NCBI GenBank assembly: GCA_007123985.1
Contig: SLGA01000208.1
Span: 1-5,848 of the forward strand
DNA: 5,848 bases
Direction of reading: 5' to 3'
Origin: Balneolaceae bacterium
GTDB taxonomy: Bacteria; Bacteroidota; Rhodothermia; Balneolales; Balneolaceae
The position numbers were made by a program, and so were the translations under genes. The notes under the pieces were generated by a model. It ran no database searches. It worked only from the letters and a program-made list of their open reading frames with translations, and was not told where the DNA came from. Below, in pieces: positions 1-5,116 of the stretch. The stretch's first letter is position 1. The number at the start of each line of letters is the position of its first letter.

Positions 1-1117
1 CACCTTTGGGCGATTCAACTGCACTGTAAACTTCAGCTCCTTCCGGAGGACAAATCCCTGTATCGGTCATCATAAAGTCGTGAATCATACCTTCCATGGA
101 ATAGTAAACTTCATCTTTCGAAGGATAAGACTGCTTTGCATTATCGGTGCGAACGGGACCTTTTGGTAATTTGTCAAGACACTGCTGAATGATTTTTATG
201 CTTTCACTCATCTCTTCCATTCGTACATAATAACGGGCGAGATTATCTCCTTCAAGACGTGTTGGAATATCAAAGTCTACTTCACTGTAGCGGGCATAAG
301 GAGCAAGTTTTCGAATATCGAGAGCGTAACCTGTGGCTCGCAGAACAGGACCTGTTGCGCCGATTTTAAGTGCATCTTCTGTTTTAAGCACACCAACTGC
401 TTCGTTCCTGTCGAAGAAGATGCGATTTCTATCGAGAAGTTTGTGATAATCGCGCAGTTCGTTAGGGAATGTATTTACAAATTCCTTGATGTACGCCATA
501 GCCTCATCAGTAAGGTCATTTGCAACTCCGCCAATTCGACTGTGTGATATCGTGAATCTGTGACCGCCAATGCGATCCATGATGTCATAAATTTTTTCGC
601 GTTCTTTAAACGTCCAAATAAAGAATGATATAGCGCCGGCATCCATTACCATGGTTCCCAGCCATAAGAGGTGGGATGAAATCCGGGCAAGTTCACATCC
701 AATCATGCGGATATAGTGAGCACGTTCCGGAACTTCTACAGATGCAATTTTTTCAACAGCTGTGCAGAGTGCAACGTTATTACTGTAGGGCGAGAGGTAA
801 TCCATGCGATCTGTGTAAGGCATGAATTCCTGATAGGTTTTATTTTCTGCAATTTTTTCAACCCCTCGGTGCAGGTAACCAATATCAAGTTTATTTTTCT
901 CGATTGTTTCACCATCGAGCTGAAGTACCAGCCGTAACACACCGTGTGTGGCGGGGTGCTGTGGCCCCATATTGAGAATCATCTTCGTTGTAAGCGGATC
1001 TCCGTCATCGAGTTCTTCAATGGAGGTGTGTTTGTCCTCAAGACTCTGATAAAGCTTTTTTTGATGCTCCTTAAAAAATGTTGAGTTAACCTTACTTTGG
1101 ATGTCTGTAAGTTTCAT
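1..1117 (-). CDS. nuoD: NADH-quinone oxidoreductase subunit D (partial, 3' end beyond window)
   Basis: This is the 49-kDa-type subunit of respiratory complex I. With NuoB it forms the quinone-reducing site of the peripheral arm on the cytoplasmic face of the inner membrane. The frame is open from an ATG at 1117 to the window edge, giving 372 codons. Family members are usually about 400-440 residues, so only the C-terminal part is missing. Visible motifs are GPQHPATHG at residues 51-59, which carries the two conserved histidines of the quinone-site loop, YTDRMDY at 101-107, which carries the tyrosine known in the family to contact the quinone headgroup, HLLWLG at 149-154, SRIGG at 193-197, and ESPKG at 368-372, the start of the conserved C-terminal block. 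The start lies 11 bases after the nuoC stop, with an AAAGAAG purine stretch just before it, the nearest thing to a ribosome binding site in this operon. The N-terminal 40 residues are charged and poorly conserved. The identification is very secure. Confidence 0.97.
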   Translation of the reverse strand, partial: MKLTDIQSKVNSTFFKEHQKKLYQSLEDKHTSIEELDDGDPLTTKMILNMGPQHPATHGVLRLVLQLDGETIEKNKLDIGYLHRGVEKIAENKTYQEFMPYTDRMDYLSPYSNNVALCTAVEKIASVEVPERAHYIRMIGCELARISSHLLWLGTMVMDAGAISFFIWTFKEREKIYDIMDRIGGHRFTISHSRIGGVANDLTDEAMAYIKEFVNTFPNELRDYHKLLDRNRIFFDRNEAVGVLKTEDALKIGATGPVLRATGYALDIRKLAPYARYSEVDFDIPTRLEGDNLARYYVRMEEMSESIKIIQQCLDKLPKGPVRTDNAKQSYPSKDEVYYSMEGMIHDFMMTDTGICPPEGAEVYSAVESPKG

Positions 1118-1128
1118 AAGCTTCTTTA

Positions 1129-1641
1129 CTAATCGTTATCCGGTGTGGTGCTTGGCAACTCAATAGAACCAGGAATACCGAGCAGTGGAAATTCTTTTCT
1201 TAGAGGGTAGTACTGAAAGTCTTCTGGCAGGAAAATACGCCGAAGATCGGGGTGGTTTCTGAAGAACACACCAAACATGTCATAAACCTCACGTTCATTC
1301 CAGCCCGCTGCCGGCCAAACGGAGTGTACTGAATCTACTTCGGGATTTTCCTCTTCGCATCTTACTTTAATAAGAACACGTGCTTTTGTTTTTAGTGAAA
1401 GTAAGTTGTAAACAACTTCAAATCTCTCATCAGACGTATATCGGTCAATACCAAAAATATCGCTCAGGTAAACATAGTGCTGCTCATCTCTGAGATAAGT
1501 CGCAATTTTTATGATTGCATTGGTTTCAACGCGAATAAATGTATCACCTGATGATTGATATACTTCAATTACTTTATCAGAGAAGTTCTCAGTAAGTCCG
1601 TCAACAGTTTTTTGCAGTGGTTCTGAAAGTTCTAAGCTCAT
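1129..1641 (-). CDS. nuoC: NADH-quinone oxidoreductase subunit C (30-kDa subunit)
   Basis: This is a complete 170-residue NuoC, the 30-kDa-type subunit that packs against NuoD in the hydrophilic arm of complex I and carries no cofactor. The alpha/beta N-terminal half covers residues 1-105. The family signature follows at 114-127 (WNEREVYDMFGVFF), then HPDLRRIFLPEDF at 130-142 and PLRKEFPLLG at 146-155. The usual Gly-His before PLRK is Tyr-Tyr here (144-145). It is a stand-alone NuoC and is not fused to NuoD as in Escherichia coli. The ATG lies 2 bases after the nuoB stop and no Shine-Dalgarno is visible, so translation is probably coupled to nuoB. The gene ends in TAG followed directly by an in-frame TAA, a tandem stop before the 11-base spacer to nuoD. 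The tail after residue 156 is short and acidic. Confidence 0.96.
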   Translation of the reverse strand: MSLELSEPLQKTVDGLTENFSDKVIEVYQSSGDTFIRVETNAIIKIATYLRDEQHYVYLSDIFGIDRYTSDERFEVVYNLLSLKTKARVLIKVRCEEENPEVDSVHSVWPAAGWNEREVYDMFGVFFRNHPDLRRIFLPEDFQYYPLRKEFPLLGIPGSIELPSTTPDND

Positions 1642-1643
1642 AA

Positions 1644-2126
1644 TTATGAATCAAGCAGTACAGAGTGCTCGGTTTTAATTTTATCCTGAATTTTCATGAG
1701 GGCGTGTATAACGGCGTCGGGCCGGGGGGGGCAGCCAGAGATATATGCATCAACGGGGAGGAAATTGTCAGCTCCCTGAACTACACCGTAGCAACGATGC
1801 ATGCCTCCGGTTGAGGCACAAGCACCCATTGCAATGCACCATTTCGGATCCGGCATTTGGTCCCAGATCCTGCGAATTGCGTGAGACATTTTATACGTAC
1901 ACCATCCCGCTACAATCATAACATCGGCTTGGCGTGGTGAAAATCTCATCACCTCTGATCCAAAACGAGAAACATCATAACGGGGGCCGGCAAAAGCCAT
2001 CATTTCAATTGCACAGCATGCCAAACCCATTGGCATTGGCCATGCAGCATTCGAACGAGCCCAGTTGACCAGCGTATCCATTCTTGTAGTGAGGTAACCT
2101 TTTCCTAATGCACTTTCTAAACCCAT
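1644..2126 (-). CDS. nuoB: NADH-quinone oxidoreductase subunit B (PSST subunit, N2 cluster)
   Basis: This is a complete 160-residue NuoB, the subunit that binds the terminal 4Fe-4S cluster N2 and passes electrons to quinone at the NuoB/NuoD interface. The four expected ligands are present: the tandem Cys37-Cys38 in GLACCAIEMM, Cys103 in MGACASTGG, and Cys132 in SGCPPRPD. The conserved quinone-site stretch FAGPRYD is at 45-51. Three further cysteines (76, 97 and 112) lie in conserved segments near the cluster and are not known ligands. The Cys132-Pro-Pro-Arg codons contain a run of eight C (1724-1731 on the plus strand reads as G). The ATG at 2126 lies 2 bases after the nuoA stop (TAATTATG), and the same eight bases occur at the nuoB/nuoC junction. 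No good Shine-Dalgarno is present. The short N-terminus before the CC motif fits bacterial NuoB, which supports this start. Confidence 0.98.
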   Translation of the reverse strand: MGLESALGKGYLTTRMDTLVNWARSNAAWPMPMGLACCAIEMMAFAGPRYDVSRFGSEVMRFSPRQADVMIVAGWCTYKMSHAIRRIWDQMPDPKWCIAMGACASTGGMHRCYGVVQGADNFLPVDAYISGCPPRPDAVIHALMKIQDKIKTEHSVLLDS

Positions 2127-2128
2127 AA

Positions 2129-2518
2129 TTACTTCGTTATAGCCTCATATTTTAGTTTCTTCAAATCCCAGTCGAGGGTGCCCTTTTTCAGCGTGTATAT
2201 CAAACCGATAAAGAGTATGGTAATAAATACAACCATTGCCATGAACGTTCCTGTTCCGTGTTCCATAAAACGAACGGCCCACGGGTAGATAAACACAACT
2301 TCGAGGTCGAAAACAATAAACTCCATGGCTACCAGGTAGAAGGCAATTGAGTAGCGGTCTTTCGCTACGCCAACCGGATCCATTCCACTCTCGTATGGCT
2401 GAAGTTTGGTTTTATTGGGTCTGTATGGACCGAGTATTCTTGAGAGCGACATCAGCAGGATGCCAAGAGCTAACGCGATGCCAAGTAAAACGAATATTGG
2501 AATGTATTGTTCGAGCAT
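2129..2518 (-). CDS. nuoA: NADH-quinone oxidoreductase subunit A
   Basis: This is a complete 129-residue NuoA (ND3 homologue), a small membrane subunit beside the quinone channel that links the Q-module to the membrane arm. Three hydrophobic segments can be seen at about residues 6-28, 58-82 and 91-110, matching the family topology. The conserved loop after the first helix reads GPYRPNKTK (30-38) and PYESGMDP (41-48). The second helix has the conserved acidic pair in FDLE (Asp71, Glu73), and YPWA (78-81) ends the segment. One extra glutamate, Glu66 in VAMEF, sits in the second helix where most relatives I recall have a hydrophobic or small residue. It is the first gene of the nuo cluster, preceded by 271 bp without a gene. 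The ATG at 2518 has no Shine-Dalgarno; the bases just before it are TAAGTTTTC. The start is chosen because it is the first in-frame ATG and places the first helix correctly. Confidence 0.96.
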   Translation of the reverse strand: MLEQYIPIFVLLGIALALGILLMSLSRILGPYRPNKTKLQPYESGMDPVGVAKDRYSIAFYLVAMEFIVFDLEVVFIYPWAVRFMEHGTGTFMAMVVFITILFIGLIYTLKKGTLDWDLKKLKYEAITK

Positions 2519-2556
2519 GAAAACTTATCAGTTCTGAATTGCGCTTAAATTATCGC

Positions 2557-2579
2557 CAGATGCATGAAATTTCAATCTG
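2557..2579. promoter_or_regulatory. Small dyad with TGAAATTTCA core (possible operator)
   Basis: A perfect 10-base palindrome, TGAAATTTCA, lies at 2565-2574. It is enclosed by the complementary pentamers CAGAT (2557-2561) and ATCTG (2575-2579), and an ATGCAT palindrome sits at 2560-2565, overlapping the core by one base. It lies about 40-60 bases before the nuoA start and just downstream of the -10-like hexamer, where a repressor site or leader hairpin could act. No regulator is identified and the function is inferred from position and symmetry only. Confidence 0.3.
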
Positions 2580-2591
2580 ATTTCGGGATAG

Positions 2592-2597
2592 AATATA
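2592..2597 (-). promoter_or_regulatory. Weak candidate -10 element for the nuo operon
   Basis: On the minus strand this reads TATATT, five of six matches to the sigma-70 TATAAT consensus, about 75 bases before the nuoA ATG. No good TTGACA-like -35 stands 16-18 bases upstream, and I did not find a full Bacteroidota-type TAnnTTTG element at the right place; TACTTTG just upstream is an incomplete match. The call depends mainly on location at the head of the operon. Confidence 0.25.
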
Positions 2598-2624
2598 GCA
2601 GTTATTGAGCGCAAAGTAGAACTG

Positions 2625-2638
2625 TTTTTTTAAAAAAA
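2625..2638. repeat. T7A7 palindrome next to the inverted repeat
   Basis: Seven T are followed by seven A, a perfect 14-base palindrome that directly abuts the right arm of the inverted repeat at 2624. On the transcribed (minus) strand it lies about 30-45 bases upstream of the -10-like hexamer, where an AT-rich upstream promoter element could sit. Alternatively, its first half is a U-run ending the PBP transcript, although the stem before it is poor. Confidence 0.5.
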
Positions 2639-2773
2639 TGGCAAGAAACTCAGATGAGACCACACTATTCATTTGATAGCCTGAAATACTATAAATCAGT
2701 TTCCTTAATTCAGATCTAAATTAGCAGCCTCCGGAGTTATTTGATCAAAAGCTTCACTTTAAAGATAACCAGG

Positions 2774-2799
2774 AGGGGGGTAAATACTCTTACCACCCT
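2774..2799 (-). terminator. Hairpin spanning the PBP stop codon (not a canonical terminator)
   Basis: On the minus strand GGGTGGTAA (2798-2790) can pair with TTACCCCCC (2783-2775) across a 6-base loop GAGTAT. The stem has eight of nine pairs, with one T/C mismatch, and a further A-T pair can close the base (2799/2774). The TAA stop codon of the PBP gene lies in the upper stem. No U-run follows directly (TCCTGGTTATC), so this is not a standard rho-independent terminator. It may protect the 3' end or slow ribosomes or polymerase. The structure is seen in the sequence; its role is inferred. Confidence 0.4.
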
Positions 2800-5114
2800 A
2801 TCCTGCCTCTCCGGGAATCCTGTTCACTGCCTGAGGCCGGAGCTTCCGGCATTACAAAGCCCGGAGGTGGTGAAAAACCTTCTGTGCTCCATGGGGCATC
2901 TGGGTCGGAGGTGACATTATTGATAAATGTTCCTACGATTGGTAAAGCTGTACGTGCACCCTGACCAATACTGCCGGGGCTGTTGGTAGGAAAGCGAATA
3001 CGCCTGTCTTCACCACCCACCCAAGAGCCCATAACTATGTGCGGCATCATTGCTACAAACCAGTTGTCGGCACTGTTCTGAGTGGTTCCTGTTTTGCCGG
3101 CAACATCCTGTTGGATATTGTAGGCATTTCGCAACCGTACGCCTGTACCATGATAGTTGGTACCGTCAGAATTAACCCCGCCTCGAACTACACCACGCAT
3201 CATGTCGATCATCATGTAGGCGGTTTCCGGGCTGATGGCTTCCTGGCTATACTCCGGGAAATACTCTATCAGAACGTTACCTTCTTTGTCCTCAATTCGT
3301 GTAATTGCAATGGGGTTGATGTGAACGCCCTGATTTACAAAGGTGGTGTATGCACTAACAAGTTCAAGCAGGGTCACCTCTGCTGTGCCAAGGGCAATAG
3401 ATGGAAAAACCTGCGACTGCCCAATATTTATACCGAGATTCACAGCCATATTTTGAATCATTCTGGCAGCCGGTTGCAGATCTGCTGTACGGTTTGTACC
3501 CGGAGCACCGGCAATTTCCGGCAGAAGGCGTACAGTTACATTGTTCAAACTTCGTGCAAGTGCCTCTCGCAGAGGTACCATTTCGGGGCCTGCAGGAATC
3601 GAAGGATCTTTCGGATTCCACATACGTCCGCTGGGTTCAATAAAACTAACCGGATATTTCGAAAATCTGTGAAATGGCATGTACCCATTATCGATTGCTA
3701 CGGCGTATACAAACGGTTTAAATGTGGAGCCTGCCTGTCTTCGTGACTGGTGAACATGATCAAACTGCTGAGTACCGTAATCTGCACCACCCACCCATGC
3801 AAGAATATGACCGTTGTTTGGGTCAATAGCAGTAAAACTGGCTTGAAGTTTGGTTCTGGCACGTTTTAATGAGTCCACAAAGGCTTCGTCTGCCATCAGA
3901 TTTTCAAATACAACCGATTCTTGATTGGTCTCGTATTTGGCAAATCCATTTTTATATCGATCTGTTTCTCTGATGTAATCCCTCAAGAACTGTGGATATT
4001 GTTCCCATAGCCTGTTCATATAGCTACCGCCTGGTGCTGTCCACTCTCGCTGGAATATGGGTTGAAATTCTTCAAGGCGGTCAAGTACGGCCCGTTCGGC
4101 ATGGCGTTGTAAGCGGGAATCTATTGTAGTGTAAATAACGAGGCCATCGGAGTAGAGATCGTACCCGTTCTCTTCAACCCAGTCGCGCACTTGTTGGCGC
4201 ACATATTCACCAAAATAGCGGCTTTCACGGCCCGAACGTGATGGCGGTTGATAATTCAGTACAAGTTCTTCTTCACGAAGGGTGCTAAAAACGTCGTTCG
4301 TAATAAACCCATGGCGCTCCATCAGAGAGAGCACAATATTTCGCCTTTGTGTGGCACGATCGTTAAAAAATCGTGGATTATAAGCGTATACTGCACGTAA
4401 CTGACCAATCAAAGTGGCGGCCTCTAAGACGGTAAGATCGTTCGCAGATTTTCCAAAATGTGTTCTGGAGGCCGATTCTATTCCAAAGGCACTGTTACTG
4501 AACTCCACTGTGTTCAGGTACATCTCAATTATTTCGCGTTTTGTGTAATTATTTTCGATTTGAACGGCGGTAATCATCTCACGTAACTTTCTGGTAACAG
4601 ACACATCAAAACCGATATTTCTGTAGAGATTTCGCGCAAGCTGCTGGCTGATTGTTGATCCACCCTGAAAACGCTGGCGAACCCAGTAATATGGAAGCCT
4701 CATCAGGCTTTGCGAATCAACACCCCAGTGGTTAAAAAAGCGGTGGTCTTCGGTAGCAATAAGTGCGTTGATTGCATTTGGGGATATGTTATCAACAGAG
4801 ACATATGTTCTGTTCTCGATGAAATAGCGATCCAGTACAACGCCGTCTCGGCTTCTCACTTCTGATGCTATGGCAGTTCGAGGATTTTCAAGCTCCTGTA
4901 TTGACGGCAAGCCTTGATAAAGGTAGTAAATGTAGCCCCCTGCAAGTGAAACTGTAATGGCTGCTGCAGCGAGTAACGATCCCCAAAAAACTTTCTTCTT
5001 ATAATAAGGGTTCTCTTTTGCAGAATTTCTTTCAGACGCTACTTTCTTGCGATAATTCGCATCGTTAAAGTAGCGGTCCATGTCAACATTCTTATTTGAA
5101 TTATTGTCACTCAT
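2790..5114 (-). CDS. Bifunctional class A penicillin-binding protein (PBP1A type)
   Basis: This 774-residue inner-membrane enzyme polymerises lipid II into glycan strands and cross-links the stem peptides in the periplasm. A charged, Asn-rich cytoplasmic tail of about 41 residues is followed by one membrane anchor (about 43-66). The GT51 glycosyltransferase domain follows (about 85-260), with ATEDHRFFNHWG at 120-131 (catalytic Glu122), GGSTISQQLARN at 151-162, RKLRE at 175-179 and EMYLNTVEF at 197-205. The transpeptidase domain (about 325-735) has all three active-site motifs: STFK at 463-466 (acylated Ser463), SLN at 522-524 and KTGT at 674-677. The linker between the domains includes a charged stretch at about 340-425. 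The C-terminus is a Pro-rich, then Ser/Arg-rich tail (about 748-774) of unknown role. The ATG lies 2 bases after the upstream stop with no Shine-Dalgarno, suggesting coupled translation. Its length is within the usual range for the family. It is probably the mrcA/ponA orthologue, but which paralogue cannot be told. Confidence 0.96.
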   Translation of the reverse strand: MSDNNSNKNVDMDRYFNDANYRKKVASERNSAKENPYYKKKVFWGSLLAAAAITVSLAGGYIYYLYQGLPSIQELENPRTAIASEVRSRDGVVLDRYFIENRTYVSVDNISPNAINALIATEDHRFFNHWGVDSQSLMRLPYYWVRQRFQGGSTISQQLARNLYRNIGFDVSVTRKLREMITAVQIENNYTKREIIEMYLNTVEFSNSAFGIESASRTHFGKSANDLTVLEAATLIGQLRAVYAYNPRFFNDRATQRRNIVLSLMERHGFITNDVFSTLREEELVLNYQPPSRSGRESRYFGEYVRQQVRDWVEENGYDLYSDGLVIYTTIDSRLQRHAERAVLDRLEEFQPIFQREWTAPGGSYMNRLWEQYPQFLRDYIRETDRYKNGFAKYETNQESVVFENLMADEAFVDSLKRARTKLQASFTAIDPNNGHILAWVGGADYGTQQFDHVHQSRRQAGSTFKPFVYAVAIDNGYMPFHRFSKYPVSFIEPSGRMWNPKDPSIPAGPEMVPLREALARSLNNVTVRLLPEIAGAPGTNRTADLQPAARMIQNMAVNLGINIGQSQVFPSIALGTAEVTLLELVSAYTTFVNQGVHINPIAITRIEDKEGNVLIEYFPEYSQEAISPETAYMMIDMMRGVVRGGVNSDGTNYHGTGVRLRNAYNIQQDVAGKTGTTQNSADNWFVAMMPHIVMGSWVGGEDRRIRFPTNSPGSIGQGARTALPIVGTFINNVTSDPDAPWSTEGFSPPPGFVMPEAPASGSEQDSRRGRIGW

Positions 5115-5116
5115 AT

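Larger units (their letters stand above)
2529..2624. repeat. Interrupted inverted repeat, 17-base arms, upstream of nuoA
   Basis: The left arm at 2529-2545 reads CAGTTCTGAATTGCGCT. The right arm at 2608-2624, read on the minus strand, is CAGTTCTACTTTGCGCT. They match at 14 of 17 positions, with the three mismatches together in the middle (CAGTTCT-N3-TTGCGCT), and are separated by 62 bases. The left arm ends 10 bases from the nuoA start codon on its 5' side. The layout could be paired protein-binding sites, a long-range RNA stem, or the terminal repeats of a tiny non-autonomous element. No target duplication is visible at the ends, which weakens the last option. Confidence 0.6.
2519..2789. other. 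Intergenic control region between the PBP gene and nuoA
   Basis: This is the only sizeable gap in the window. It is AT-rich and holds several symmetric elements, listed separately: the downstream half of the stop-codon hairpin, a T7A7 palindrome, a 17-base-arm inverted repeat, a TGAAATTTCA dyad and a weak -10-like hexamer. An 8-base palindrome CTCCGGAG is also present at 2729-2736. No RNA gene is apparent, and the only ATG-initiated frame noticed (40 codons, 2672-2550) has no supporting signal. A clear rho-independent terminator for the PBP transcript was not found. A T7 run follows TTGCCA on the minus strand, but the stem before it is only about 3 + 3 bp. Whether nuoA has its own promoter or is partly read through from the PBP gene cannot be settled from sequence alone. 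Confidence 0.7.

Noticed and set aside
736..942. Short open frames on both strands inside nuoD (about 68-73 codons)
   Set aside because: They are out-of-frame shadows of the clearly conserved nuoD reading frame.
2529..2638. The inverted repeat as an insertion sequence or MITE
   Set aside because: No target-site duplication, no transposase and only 96 bp in all. It is kept as a possibility in the findings but not called as a mobile element.
2632..2665. Rho-independent terminator before the T7 run on the minus strand
   Set aside because: The best stem is CTC/GAG plus TGG/CCA with a large asymmetric internal loop, too weak to call despite the following T-run.
2550..2672. A 40-codon minus-strand frame in the intergenic region, starting MNSVVSSEF
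   Set aside because: It has no ribosome binding site and no recognisable motif, and it runs through the T7A7 tract, one repeat arm and the dyad, so chance is more likely than a gene.
3364..3643. Short frames of 80-85 codons on both strands within the PBP gene
   Set aside because: They overlap the region coding for the SLN active-site motif in the main frame and have no independent support.
3039..3746. A 235-codon open frame on the plus strand opposite the PBP gene
   Set aside because: It lies wholly antisense to the transpeptidase coding region, whose motifs are intact. Its predicted protein has a Cys/His/Arg-rich, low-quality composition with no recognisable domain, as expected of a shadow frame.
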